Shown here: one piece after another, positions 35,674 through 46,220 of the stretch
Position numbering within the stretch: the stretch's first letter is position 1
Layout of the letters: each line of letters opens with the position of its first letter
Source: Methanocella_A sp963769045
GTDB lineage: Archaea > Halobacteriota > Methanocellia > Methanocellales > Methanocellaceae
DNA: 64,000 bases
Direction: 5' to 3'
Assembly: GCA_963769045.1 (NCBI GenBank)
Contig: CAVYKK010000012.1
Location: 12,562 to 76,561 of the forward strand
Notes under the pieces: generated by a model
Databases searched by the model: none
What the model saw: only the letters and a program-made list of their open reading frames with translations
Told to the model about the DNA's origin: nothing
Position numbers and translations under genes: made by a program

Positions 35674-37257
35674 ATGGCCATCAAGGAAACCGGGTATATG
35701 CGAAGCCATGACAATAATCAGGCAGAGCAAAATAAGCTCAGGGCCGACGAGGACAGGTATCGGTTCCTGCTGGAGAACTCGGGCGACATTCTCTGGACCA
35801 CCGACCTGGACGGCACCTGGCAGTTCATGACGGAAAATGTTGAAAAGATCGCTCATATCCCGCTAAGCGACATCATCGGGAAAAAGGCCTGGGACTTCGT
35901 GGCGCCCGAGTACGTCCCCGTATTAAAGGAAAAGCTGGAGAGACGTTTGCGCAACGAGGATATTCCGCCTTACGAGGTGGTTATCGTCAACGGATACGGG
36001 CAACGCGTCCCCTTCGAGGTGAAGACTTCCCCCATAATAAACAGGAAAGGAGAGATCATCGGTATCCAGGGAATTTCGAGAGATATAACCGAGCGTAAAC
36101 GTGCGGAAGAAGCCGTCCGGAAAAGCGAGGAAAAGTTCAGGAACCTCGTCGAGAGCATCTATGACTGGGTATGGGAGATAAATGGCGGGGGCATCTTTAC
36201 GTATTCCAGTCCCAGGGTCATGGATTATCTCGGGTACCGGCCGGAAGAGATCCTGGGCAAATCGATTTACAGCTTCACGGACCCCGCTCACGCCAAACGT
36301 TTATCGGAGATCCTGGAGGGCCTGGCCAGACGACACGGACAATTTGCCGTGGCCGAGAAAACCCTGATCAGCAGGCACGGCGAGCACGTTGACTTCGAGA
36401 TGAACGTCAGCCCGGTCTACAACAGCCACGGCATGTTGCGAGGCTTCCGGGGCATCTGCAGGGACATCCGCGACCGGAAACGCGCGGAGGACGCGTCAAG
36501 GAGGGCTTACGCAGAGCTGGAGCGGCGGGTGGAAGAACGCACCGCGGAGCTGAATGAAGCCAAAGCCCGGGCCGAACTATACGTTGACCTGATGAGCCAC
36601 GACATCAACAACATGAACATGGTAGCCATGGGCGACCTGGAGATGGCCCAACGCCTGGTGGCCGGCAATGAGGATGCCGCCAGGCTGCTGAACGGCGCGC
36701 TGGACATGCTAGAGAGCAGCACGGAGCTCATAGAGAACGTCTCGAAGCTCCAGCGGGCGGAGCAGGGTGGCCTGGAGACCAGGATCATCGACCTGTGCGA
36801 CGTCCTGGAGGACGTGAAGAAGAAATACGCGAAGGCGTCGGGCAGGGAGGTAACAATAAACATACGGTACCACGAGAAAAACGGCTGCCTGGTGGTCGCG
36901 AACAGGCTGATCGAGGACGTGTACTCGAACCTGGTCGGCAATTCTATTAAGCACGCGCTTCCCGGCAGGCCGGTGGTGATAGACCTGGAGCTGTCGAAAA
37001 CGAGCGAAGGCGGAAGAGAGTGTTACCGGGTCGTCGTCGAGGACAACGGCCCGGGCATACCGGATGAGCTGAAGGGCAAACTCTTTTCCCGGCTGGAGAG
37101 GGGCAAGACAAAGACGACCGGCAGGGGGCTGGGACTCTATCTCGTGAAGATGCTCGTCACGTATTTCCACGGGAAAGTATGGGTGGAAGACCGCGTGCCC
37201 GGCGACTGCAGCAAGGGAAGCAAATTCGTGGTACTGTTGCCGGCGTCGCCGGGATAA
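35674..37257 (+). CDS. Soluble PAS histidine kinase (two PAS domains)
   Basis: A 527-residue cytoplasmic sensor kinase. PAS 1 is near residues 28-145 (FLLENSGDILWTTDLDGTWQ) and PAS 2 near 150-270, each ending in ...RDI(T/R)(E/D)RK(R)AE. A coiled coil (ELERRVEERTAELNEAKARA) leads to the H-box DLMSHDINNMN. The ATPase domain has N-box SNLVGNSIKHA, G1 VEDNGPGIPDELKGK and G2 GRGLGLYLVKML. The transmitter is closely similar to that of the kinase at 53727. No response regulator is encoded nearby, as is common in methanogens. The start could be the ATG at 35698. Confidence 0.9.
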   Translation: MAIKETGYMRSHDNNQAEQNKLRADEDRYRFLLENSGDILWTTDLDGTWQFMTENVEKIAHIPLSDIIGKKAWDFVAPEYVPVLKEKLERRLRNEDIPPYEVVIVNGYGQRVPFEVKTSPIINRKGEIIGIQGISRDITERKRAEEAVRKSEEKFRNLVESIYDWVWEINGGGIFTYSSPRVMDYLGYRPEEILGKSIYSFTDPAHAKRLSEILEGLARRHGQFAVAEKTLISRHGEHVDFEMNVSPVYNSHGMLRGFRGICRDIRDRKRAEDASRRAYAELERRVEERTAELNEAKARAELYVDLMSHDINNMNMVAMGDLEMAQRLVAGNEDAARLLNGALDMLESSTELIENVSKLQRAEQGGLETRIIDLCDVLEDVKKKYAKASGREVTINIRYHEKNGCLVVANRLIEDVYSNLVGNSIKHALPGRPVVIDLELSKTSEGGRECYRVVVEDNGPGIPDELKGKLFSRLERGKTKTTGRGLGLYLVKMLVTYFHGKVWVEDRVPGDCSKGSKFVVLLPASPG

Positions 37258-37341
37258 TGCCGGCAGAGGCATGCTTTCCGGGGAAAAACCGTATGCAACG
37301 TGCAATACCTATTTTAGCCTTTTTAGCACATTGTGACATAT

Positions 37342-38175
37342 ATGATATGCGACGTCGACGGCCTTGAGATATACTACGAGACCTGCGGAGAAGGCACCCC
37401 TGTGCTGATGATCCACGGCTTCGGCATCGACCACCACGTGATGACCGGCTGCATGGAGCCGATCTTCCGGGGCCGTCCGGGCTGGAAGCGTATCTACATC
37501 GACCTGCCGGGCATGGGAAAGACCAGGGGCACGGACGACATCGTAAACGCAGACGGGATGCTCGACGTCGTGATAAGGTTCGTCGAAAAGGTCGTGCCTG
37601 AAGGCCGTTTCCTGGTGGCCGGCGAGTCCTACGGCGGATACCTGGCGCAGGGCATGGTATACCGTGTCCCCGAACGGCTGGACGGAGTACTGCTCATCTG
37701 CCCGGTGGTCGTCGCCGACAGGAAGAAACGCACTCTGCCCCGCCGGGCGACGTTTTTCAGGAACGAGGCCCTGCTGGCCGGCATCGAGCCCGCGGTCAGG
37801 TCGTTTTTCGAGCGCATGCTGGTGCTGCAGGACAAAAAGCGATGGGAGCGTTTCCAGGCCGATATCGTCCCGGGCATGCGATCGAAAGACGAAGCCTTCC
37901 TGAGCCGGTTCCAGCAGTCCGGCTATGCGTTTTCCTTCGACGTGGAAAAGCCCCCGCGACCATTCGGGAAGCCGTCCCTGCTGCTGGCCGGTCGGCAGGA
38001 CGCTACCGTGGGGTGGGAGGACATGCTGAAGGTCGTCCGCAACTACACCCGGGGCACGTTCGCCGTGCTGGACAGGGCAGGCCATGGCCTCGAGGCGGAG
38101 CAGGAAACGGCGTTTAACTGCCTGGTCAACGAATGGCTGGACCGGGTCGAAGAATATAAGAAAAAGCCTGACTGA
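37342..38175 (+). CDS. Alpha/beta hydrolase
   Basis: A 277-residue hydrolase. The oxyanion motif is MIHGFGIDHH (near 26), the nucleophile elbow GESYGGYLAQG (near 96), the acid probably in AGRQDATVGW and the histidine in DRAGHGLEAEQ (near 252). Cap residues lie between about 120 and 190. Substrate unknown. A GTG nine bases upstream is an alternative start. Confidence 0.85.
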   Translation: MICDVDGLEIYYETCGEGTPVLMIHGFGIDHHVMTGCMEPIFRGRPGWKRIYIDLPGMGKTRGTDDIVNADGMLDVVIRFVEKVVPEGRFLVAGESYGGYLAQGMVYRVPERLDGVLLICPVVVADRKKRTLPRRATFFRNEALLAGIEPAVRSFFERMLVLQDKKRWERFQADIVPGMRSKDEAFLSRFQQSGYAFSFDVEKPPRPFGKPSLLLAGRQDATVGWEDMLKVVRNYTRGTFAVLDRAGHGLEAEQETAFNCLVNEWLDRVEEYKKKPD

Positions 38176-38192
38176 TAGCGTTTTCACTCGTA

Positions 38193-38444
38193 CTATTCAA
38201 ACCATTTCTCGTAGTCCCGGTGATCTGTAAAGCAACGGATGATATACAATATCCCTTCTTTATATTCGTACACAAGCCGCCTGCCGCCCACCTCATCGAC
38301 GTTATATGGCAGGCCATGCTTCAGGTGCCTTCGCGGGGGCAGTCCCGATATTTTGTCTATGTGCTTCGCGAAAATCAGGGCAGGCTTCTCGTCCATTTTG
38401 CGCAGGTCGCGTCTGGCTTTATCGGACAGGAGGACCTGCGTCAT
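38193..38444 (-). CDS. RelE/ParE-superfamily toxin
   Basis: An 83-residue protein with the RelE fold pattern: LSDKARRDLRKMDEKPALIF at the start, the central LPYNVDEVGGRRLVYEYKEG and the end IIRCFTDHRDYEKWFE. Such toxins usually cut mRNA on the ribosome or act on gyrase. The start overlaps the antitoxin stop by four bases, the usual toxin-antitoxin coupling. It lies 400 bases from the leader-distal end of the CRISPR array. Confidence 0.82.
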   Translation of the reverse strand: MTQVLLSDKARRDLRKMDEKPALIFAKHIDKISGLPPRRHLKHGLPYNVDEVGGRRLVYEYKEGILYIIRCFTDHRDYEKWFE

Positions 38445-38686
38445 AATCCCAGTTCTTTTTTAACGTCTTCCCACCTATGGGTTTTCTGCTTGCCTGATTC
38501 GATTTCGGCCATCTCTGCGTCGATTGCCTTTCTGACCAGGATTACTTCTTCCAGCTCGATTTCACGCTTGTAACATGCAAGGGCCTGGCGTATGACTTCC
38601 GTCCGGTTGCCGGCAAGCTCTTTTTTGATCACGCGATCGATAAATTCCTCGTATGGTGTCCCTAAGTTTATGTTTCTTACGACCAT
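38441..38686 (-). CDS. RHH-type antitoxin
   Basis: An 81-residue protein. The N-terminal strand and helices (VVRNINLGTPYEEFIDRVIK, then GNRTEVIRQALACYKREIEL) form a ribbon-helix-helix DNA-binding domain; the acidic C-terminus would wrap the toxin. The ATG at 38686 is preferred over a GTG nine bases upstream. TTTATATA at 38718-38725, read on the minus strand as TATATAAA, is its promoter, and the repeats around it (ATGTATATTCAATGTATG) may be the operator. Confidence 0.8.
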   Translation of the reverse strand: MVVRNINLGTPYEEFIDRVIKKELAGNRTEVIRQALACYKREIELEEVILVRKAIDAEMAEIESGKQKTHRWEDVKKELGL

Positions 38687-38845
38687 GATATGCACTAAAA
38701 TGTATATTCAATGTATGTTTATATAGCAATTTTGGACCCATTTACTCGATAGCGTCAATGGATAGAAGTCAAGGCAATACCACATCGTCCAAATTGAATA
38801 CTTGAAAATTTCATTGACCCTGTCACCAACCTGGTTACAGGAACT

Positions 38846-41800
38846 AGTTCACCCCCACGCCTGTGGGGACTTTGCTGCGCCTTATTCGGCTCCTGATGCT
38901 AACGGCGGTTCACCCCCACGCCTGTGGGGACTTCGGGGTCGCGATCCTGCCGTCGATTGTAGCCATCGGTTCACCCCCACGCACGTGGGGACTTCGAGAG
39001 GTCATACATCGCGGTCGGCGGCTTCGTCGGTTGACCCCCACGCACGTGGGGACTTCCTTGACGAATGGATGCGTACCCTGCTGCCTGCAGGTTCACCCCC
39101 ACGCACGTGGGGACTTCCTGCGGTTGCCATTCGCGATCGCGCTTACAATCGGTTCACCCCCACGCACGTGGGGACTTCTCCGACAACGCCACACTATGAA
39201 TACGGTGGAGAGGTTCACCCCCACGCACGTGGGGACTTCGCTATTGTACCATGACCTGCCGGACGGCCTCTTGGTTCACCCCCACGCACGTGGGGACTTC
39301 GTCTTACACTACTAATAACAATGCTCGTATGTCGGTTCACCCCCACGCACGTGGGGACTTCCGATCTTCCCGAACGGCCTGAAGTGGCAAAACAGGTTCA
39401 CCCCCACGCACGTGGGGACTTCTCCGGCCATACGTCGGTCATGACGACGCCGCCGCCGGTTCACCCCCACGCACGTGGGGACTTCGGGAATTGTGGTCGC
39501 TGATTCGGACGTGCGGATAGTCGGTTCACCCCCACGCACGTGGGGACTTCGTGCAGCAGCAGGTGTACAGTTGTGCCAGTTAACGGTTCACCCCCACGCA
39601 CGTGGGGACTTCTCGGGTACGCGGCACTTCGACCTCCTGCTCGTCCGGTTCACCCCCACGCACGTGGGGACTTCGCGATCAGTCGACGAGGGCCAGCCGG
39701 CCCAGTACAGGTTCACCCCCACGCACGTGGGGACTTCGATAACCGCCTCAACACATACCTCTGTAACGCCGGTTCACCCCCACGCACGTGGGGACTTCCA
39801 TGTCGTACACTCTTGGAGTCAACGGCCGTACGAAGGTTCACCCCCACGCACGTGGGGACTTCCTCGGTGCTTTATCCGAACCGCGCGCCAGACAGGTTCA
39901 CCCCCACGCACGTGGGGACTTCTGCCTGCACCAGAACCTGACTTAAATCATGCACCAAGGTTCACCCCCACGCACGTGGGGACTTCATGTGTCTCACGCC
40001 GCTCGTCGTCGACCTTCGACGGTTCACCCCCACGCACGTGGGGACTTCAGCCGACTGAACGCGAACAGGAACGGGCCGCAGGTTCACCCCCACGCACGTG
40101 GGGACTTCGTTCTTAGGCTTCACTGGCACTGGTCTCGTCACTCGGTTCACCCCCACGCACGTGGGGACTTCTGGATCATGGCGGCGGATGTCGTTACTGC
40201 CAACTGCAGGTTCACCCCCACGCACGTGGGGACTTCGAAGGCCCGTCTGCAGTAATGACTGCTTCATGGAAGGTTCACCCCCACGCACGTGGGGACTTCG
40301 AATATCACGAATACCGTGATCACGCGAGCCGGACGGTTCACCCCCACGCACGTGGGGACTTCAAAATCGCCATGTAACATGTCACTAATTCCACATAGGT
40401 TCACCCCCACGCACGTGGGGACTTCGTCACCGCTCGCTTACGTGGCACATCTTGTCTACGGTTCACCCCCACGCACGTGGGGACTTCCACGGCCGCACTA
40501 TCCTCGGGTATTTACGCCTCCCGGTTCACCCCCACGCACGTGGGGACTTCTCCTGCTTCGCTGTCTTGGTGCACCCGTGACTCGGTTCACCCCCACGCAC
40601 GTGGGGACTTCATGAGGCTGCTGCAAGTCTCTTTGGAGATTTGCGGTTCACCCCCACGCACGTGGGGACTTCGTCGGCAACAACACGACCTTCACGATCG
40701 ACATAGGTTCACCCCCACGCACGTGGGGACTTCGTCTTTCAACGGTGCGCCGGTCACGCCACCACCGGTTCACCCCCACGCACGTGGGGACTTCCTGTAA
40801 CGTATGATTGGCTATGTCCATGATTTAGGTTCACCCCCACGCACGTGGGGACTTCTAGGTCGTCGTCGCGTACTTGACCTGCAGCTTCGGTTCACCCCCA
40901 CGCACGTGGGGACTTCAAATCGGCAACTACCGGGACAGCCACCGTTGTCGGTTCACCCCCACGCACGTGGGGACTTCTGTCATAGCTTGTACGGGTTCTC
41001 CGCCGCCGCCGGTTCACCCCCACGCACGTGGGGACTTCTGATCAAAAGGGATAGTGTTAAGACTACTTTCTAGGTTCACCCCCACGCACGTGGGGACTTC
41101 GAAGATCTCGTCCATCTCCATGAACACCGGATCCGGTTCACCCCCACGCACGTGGGGACTTCTAACGCTTATTAAGATGGGGCTCGTACCTTTGTGGTTC
41201 ACCCCCACGCACGTGGGGACTTCTTGATCGTGGCGGTTGCCTTTCCACCTGCTTTCGGTTCACCCCCACGCACGTGGGGACTTCTTATAGTTTACCGCGT
41301 CGTCAGAGATCACGATAGGTTCACCCCCACGCACGTGGGGACTTCGGCTTCGGGTGTTCGCTATAGTTGCGGGGATACGGTTCACCCCCACGCACGTGGG
41401 GACTTCACTTTGCCCTTCACGCCAGCACGTTTCCCGATCGGTTCACCCCCACGCACGTGGGGACTTCGCTAAAAACGCTTTCTAAAAACGGTGGTGGTAA
41501 GGTTCACCCCCACGCACGTGGGGACTTCAACTCCACGATCTCGCCGATAGACACAACACTACGGTTCACCCCCACGCACGTGGGGACTTCTAGATTATCT
41601 CGCGTATCTTCAAAGGCGTATCGGTTCACCCCCACGCACGTGGGGACTTCTAACGCTTATTAAGATGGGGCTCGTACCTTTGTGGTTCACCCCCACGCAC
41701 GTGGGGACTTCTTGATCGTGGCGGTTGCCTTTCCACCTGCTTTCGGTTCACCCCCACGCACGTGGGGACTTCTTATAGTTTACCGCGTCGTCAGAGATCA

Positions 41801-44196
41801 CGATAGGTTCACCCCCACGCACGTGGGGACTTCGGCTTCGGGTGTTCGCTATAGTTGCGGGGATACGGTTCACCCCCACGCACGTGGGGACTTCACTTTG
41901 CCCTTCACGCCAGCACGTTCCCGATCGGTTCACCCCCACGCACGTGGGGACTTCGCTAAAAACGCTTTCTAAAAACGGTGGTGGTAAGGTTCACCCCCAC
42001 GCACGTGGGGACTTCGACTCCACGATCTCAGCCGATAGACACAACACTACGGTTCACCCCCACGCACGTGGGGACTTCTCAGAATGATCTCGCGTATCGC
42101 TCAAAGGCCGTATCGGTTCACCCCCACGCACGTGGGGACTTCTGCGCACCTGTCCGCAAGCTCACGCGACGACCGTCGGTTCACCCCCACGCACGTGGGG
42201 ACTTCACCGATGCGACGGCTGTGTCGCGTCAGCGACGGCGGTTCACCCCCACGCACGTGGGGACTTCGCTACTCTTATATGAATTATTGGCAGATCTGGA
42301 GGTTCACCCCCACGCACGTGGGGACTTCGAATATGCCAACGACCATCGGGAGGTCTGACATGCGGTTCACCCCCACGCACGTGGGGACTTCGATATACCG
42401 GCTACGTGCTGCGCTGCTGGAACAGGTTCACCCCCACGCACGTGGGGACTTCCGGATAGTCCATCGTGTCCTGACGAGTGCCAGTGGTTCACCCCCACGC
42501 ACGTGGGGACTTCCCCTGATGCTGGATGAACGCGTACCGGCCCGGACAGGTTCACCCCCACGCACGTGGGGACTTCTCGCTCGATTATGTCGGCGATGTC
42601 GGCGATGTCGGTTCACCCCCACGCACGTGGGGACTTCGCGCGTGGCACGGCCAGTCAGGTGTCGCTCGACCGGTTCACCCCCACGCACGTGGGGACTTCT
42701 CAGTTTGTTGAAAGTGCCGCGTCATCCAGCACAGGTTCACCCCCACGCACGTGGGGACTTCATTTACATCCGATGCTGGCATCTGCGATAAATCGGTTCA
42801 CCCCCACGCACGTGGGGACTTCGTGCTCGGTCGTCGTCCTGCCATCGCAGCCGCCGGTTCACCCCCACGCACGTGGGGACTTCTTCTGCGGCACTGTTCA
42901 GGCTGCCCGCCATATCGGTTCACCCCCACGCACGTGGGGACTTCCAGCGAGACCCGCCATCGCTATGACCGCATCGGCGGTTCACCCCCACGCACGTGGG
43001 GACTTCCTTAACAAATCCTGTCGGCAAGACGCGCGCCTTCGGTTCACCCCCACGCACGTGGGGACTTCACGTTCCAAATACTGTACGAGGGCGGCGACGA
43101 CGGTTCACCCCCACGCACGTGGGGACTTCATCAGCCTGATACATTCAGAAACGCCGCCGGTGTAGGTTCACCCCCACGCACGTGGGGACTTCAGTGGTTT
43201 TGTCACTCACGTACAGGTATTCATCGGTTCACCCCCACGCACGTGGGGACTTCTTCTGCTTTTACTTCGGGTTCAATGGATACATCGGTTCACCCCCACG
43301 CACGTGGGGACTTCTTCTGCTTTCACTTCGGGTTTAATGGATACATCGGTTCACCCCCACGCACGTGGGGACTTCGTTAATCCTGCCTTTGTGGCGGCCC
43401 CTCCGTCCATGGTTCACCCCCACGCACGTGGGGACTTCATTGAGGTGGCCGCTTTATCTGATGATGTCTCTAGGTTCACCCCCACGCACGTGGGGACTTC
43501 TTATCGAGGCGGTACAAATGAGTCTTTGTCATAGGTTCACCCCCACGCACGTGGGGACTTCTCGTCCACAGCAACGCAGGTGCCGATCGTTCGTAGGTTC
43601 ACCCCCACGCACGTGGGGACTTCGCCGAGCTCGAGTCGGGCACGGTTCACCCCCACGCACGTGGGGACTTCAGGACGCGACATGTCGTCAGGTTCACCCC
43701 CACGCACGTGGGGACTTCGTCTACGTCTGTCACGTGCGATCAGGTTCACCCCCACGCACGTGGGGACTTCATAGATCAGGCTGCATCGTGAGCAGGTTCA
43801 CCCCCACGCACGTGGGGACTTCGCGACCCGGCCAGCGGCATCGCCGAGCCTGACGGTTCACCCCCACGCACGTGGGGACTTCGTCATCTGACGGGTATCT
43901 GACGTGGCAGCGATGCCAGGTTCACCCCCACGCACGTGGGGACTTCGTAGTCACGACTGATCGTGCGATCAGCGTCTGTCGGTTCACCCCCACGCACGTG
44001 GGGACTTCTCGATGCATGCTCGCGCACGACGCCTGATCGTCACCGGTTCACCCCCACGCACGTGGGGACTTCATCGTAGCACTGACGCTTTCGACGGCGC
44101 TGTCCGGTTCACCCCCACGCACGTGGGGACTTCTACGCATGCTGGCGACATCGGCTGCATCGGCCGACGGTTCACCCCCACGCACGTGGGGACTTC
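38846..44196 (-). CRISPR. Type I-E CRISPR array, 88 repeats and 87 spacers
   Basis: On the plus strand the 28-base repeat is GGTTCACCCCCACG followed by CACGTGGGGACTTC. Spacers are mostly 32-37 bases. On the minus strand the repeat reads GAAGTCCCC...GGGGGTGAACC, which matches the E. coli I-E layout, so GGTGAACC would be the crRNA 5' handle and the array is transcribed leftward from the cas2 side. The two leftmost repeats carry CCTGTGGGG instead of CACGTGGGG (the first also ends TTT), as expected at the old, leader-distal end; repeat 4 has one change. Spacers 78-81 from the left are only 19-24 bases. Translation of the repeats gives false proteins with HPHARGDF, TPTHVGTS or SPPRTWGL. Confidence 0.98.
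41163..42142. repeat. Tandem duplication of eight CRISPR units
   Basis: The eight spacer-repeat units at 41163-41650 recur in the same order at 41651-42142, about 488 bases on. Four of the spacers are identical and four differ by small indels or substitutions: CACGTTTCCC against CACGTTCCC, TCTCGCCG against TCTCAGCCG, and the last pair by several bases. Confidence 0.9.
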
Positions 44197-44223
44197 CCTT
44201 AATTTTTTTATCGAATTGCATTA
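44197..44223 (-). promoter_or_regulatory. Very short leader between cas2 and the CRISPR array
   Basis: Only 27 AT-rich bases lie between the last repeat and the cas2 stop codon. Read on the minus strand, the end of cas2 (AAAGTCCCAAATGAACC) has the first and last parts of the repeat (AAGTCCC ... TGAACC) with the middle missing. The promoter or integration signal must overlap cas2, or the array is transcribed with the cas operon. Confidence 0.55.
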
Positions 44224-44514
44224 TTATGGTTCATTTGGGACTTTTACCAAATACAGCCCTTCCATGTCTATAACTTCACGACTGGTATCCCCGAAATTTT
44301 TAAGAATGAAGCCCTGTTCGTTGTTTCTGGTATAAATCATTGTGCAACCGCCATGACGCATGTTTTTGATAATCTTTTCCCATAGTTTCAGGCGTACTGT
44401 GACGGATAGCTTCCCTACGAAAACGCCGGTCCGTGGCTCGATCATCCAGCGGGTAAGTTCTCCTTTCAACGACTGAGGTACTTTTTCAACGATAAAAATT
44501 GTAATAGATGCCAT
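44224..44514 (-). CDS. cas2: Cas2 (type I-E)
   Basis: A 96-residue Cas2 of the I-E subtype. With Cas1 it forms the complex that captures and inserts new spacers. The start ASITIFIVEKVPQSLKGELT is diagnostic (first strand, then helix), followed by WMIEPRTGVFVGKLSVTVR and a C-terminal strand (MEGLYLVKVPNEP). Last gene of the operon, 27 bases from the array. Its last codons look like a shortened CRISPR repeat. Confidence 0.95.
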   Translation of the reverse strand: MASITIFIVEKVPQSLKGELTRWMIEPRTGVFVGKLSVTVRLKLWEKIIKNMRHGGCTMIYTRNNEQGFILKNFGDTSREVIDMEGLYLVKVPNEP

Positions 44515-44536
44515 ATCTATACGCTCTCATTGTTGG

Positions 44537-45469
44537 CTATTTGCTGTAATTAACACCGCCAGGCTTGACTCCAGTAGCCGGATCATAGAGGTTGACTGGT
44601 GAAAAGATGTCAGAGTCGAAATCTTCTGAAGTAAGCTCTGGGGGAATTTCAACATTCAGGGCTTCTTCTATGTCTGGTACAATTCTTTTTAACAGGTCTA
44701 TGTTGTTGAATTGATCCCTGCATTTAGATCGCACAGCCCTTTCAAGATTGTCAGGCTGGCTGGCCGTCGCTTCGAAGGCCAGCGGGATTGTCAGATCGGC
44801 CTTGTATAGGTCGGCGATATCGTACACAAAAGAAAGCTGATGGCCAGTATGGATGAACCCGAGTCCGGGAGAATAGCCGATAGAAACAATGGCAGCGTGG
44901 CAAATGCCGTAAAGGCATGAATTAGCAACAGAGAGTGCTCGGTTAACCGGATCGGCATTTTGCCAGTTCGCAGGGTCGAAACTTCTACCGGTCCAGATGA
45001 CACCGGTGCGGTTGCTGGCCGCTGCGTATGACTGCCTCACTCGCTGGCCTTCCATACCCCTCAATTGTTGTATGTTGAGGTTGTCGGGTATCTTTTCACT
45101 GAACCTCATCCGGTACATCTTGTAGATGACCTGTTGCCGCAGGCGGGGATTGCTGACCAAAAGCGCCTGCCGGACCAGTTTAGTCGCGTGGCGTGTCTCG
45201 CCCGTACCGAGAGCATAGAACCGTATGATGCCCTCGCCGCACCAGCCCACGAGGCAGCCGTTGTCGGCGAGGGTTTTTATCGCCTCGTGCGTGATGCTTG
45301 TGCCGGGGCCGAGGAGTAGCAGGGCAAGACTGGCGCATGGTACACTGACCTTTCCGCCCTCGTCATGCAATGCTACTGCTTTGTCCTCACGGTCAATCTT
45401 GCAATGCTCGACATACAGGTAGCTCCAGCCGTCCTCGATCCTGGGAAGATCATGGAGGTCGTGGGGCAT
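44537..45469 (-). CDS. cas1: Cas1 integrase (type I-E)
   Basis: A 310-residue Cas1, the metal-dependent integrase of spacer acquisition. The N-terminal beta domain (DLPRIEDGWSYLYVEHCKID) is followed by the helical catalytic domain. GFIHTGHQLSFVYDIADLYK (near 195) contains the conserved His and Asp, and the acidic partner lies earlier in the helical domain. The ATG at 45469 is chosen because GTGAT precedes it and because the longer frame from 45541 would overlap cas6e by 68 bases. Confidence 0.95.
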   Translation of the reverse strand: MPHDLHDLPRIEDGWSYLYVEHCKIDREDKAVALHDEGGKVSVPCASLALLLLGPGTSITHEAIKTLADNGCLVGWCGEGIIRFYALGTGETRHATKLVRQALLVSNPRLRQQVIYKMYRMRFSEKIPDNLNIQQLRGMEGQRVRQSYAAASNRTGVIWTGRSFDPANWQNADPVNRALSVANSCLYGICHAAIVSIGYSPGLGFIHTGHQLSFVYDIADLYKADLTIPLAFEATASQPDNLERAVRSKCRDQFNNIDLLKRIVPDIEEALNVEIPPELTSEDFDSDIFSPVNLYDPATGVKPGGVNYSK

Positions 45470-45473
45470 AGTA

Positions 45474-46220
45474 TCACGCTGCCCTTGCGATGGATAGCAG
45501 CCCGAATCCGTAGGCTTTGCCGGGGCCGATGCCATGGCCAATTGCTGACAGGAAAAGGTCCCGGTCGGTCACTCGCAGCCTTCCCTCGTACAGGACTGAT
45601 GCGAATGATAGCTGGTTAGTGGTGTCCGATCCTTTCATCGATTGGTTACCTCTGGCATTTGTCTTCATGCCTGTAACGGAGCCCTCGTCATTCGCTATGG
45701 CGTCGATAAGCTCCGGTATGGTTTTCACTGAGAGAAGCTCGAAGCCGCTATCTTTGCTTTTTCGTGTCAGCCATTCAATCTGCGACGATTCATCTTTGAG
45801 CGGTATCCGGGTGCCGTTACATTTAGGCTTGCCTGCGGCGATATCGGACTTCTTTGTCGTCCCGGTCTTTTTCGTCGGGTTGGCGCGGAGACGGAATAGG
45901 AAGATGTCGTCCGTGGCTATATGCCCGTACTGCTCGGCTATTTGTTTGCAGGCAGGATTCTCGATCGACGAGTCTTCGATTAGGTACCCGGCAGGGAGCT
46001 TTGACCAGTCTGGCTTTTCAGTTGACTGGACGAGCAGAACTGGAGTGCCATTACGCGAAATATCGAGTCTGTGAAGTACTCCGAACTGCTGGCGCACATC
46101 CGTACTTCCGCCGAGGTCCGGGAACGCACTGAGCACTGTGCGATGCAGGTGCTGGCAGTCGCCCAGGTCACGGCGTACACCCCTTGATTTCGTATCGAGG
46201 ATCAGTCTGGAGAGGTACAT
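45474..46220 (-). CDS. cas6e: Cas6e crRNA endonuclease (Cse3/CasE)
   Basis: A 248-residue RAMP protein that cuts the repeat hairpin of pre-crRNA and stays on the 3' end. The start MYLSRLILDTKSRGVRRDLG with HLHRTVLSAF (catalytic-type His near 27) is typical. The C-terminal glycine-rich loop reads GIGPGKAYGFGLLSIA. AAGGAGGATAAACC directly precedes the ATG. Present intact. Its start overlaps the restored end of cas5. Confidence 0.95.
   Translation of the reverse strand: MYLSRLILDTKSRGVRRDLGDCQHLHRTVLSAFPDLGGSTDVRQQFGVLHRLDISRNGTPVLLVQSTEKPDWSKLPAGYLIEDSSIENPACKQIAEQYGHIATDDIFLFRLRANPTKKTGTTKKSDIAAGKPKCNGTRIPLKDESSQIEWLTRKSKDSGFELLSVKTIPELIDAIANDEGSVTGMKTNARGNQSMKGSDTTNQLSFASVLYEGRLRVTDRDLFLSAIGHGIGPGKAYGFGLLSIARAA

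Noticed and set aside
38802..44335. Many overlapping frames with HPHARGDF, TPTHVGTS or SPPRTWGL repeats on both strands
   Set aside because: They are translations of the CRISPR repeat in its three frames; the repeat has no stop codon, so spacers join into false proteins.
44537..45541. Longer Cas1 start
   Set aside because: The first 24 residues would overlap cas6e and do not look like Cas1; the ATG at 45469 has a proper upstream site.
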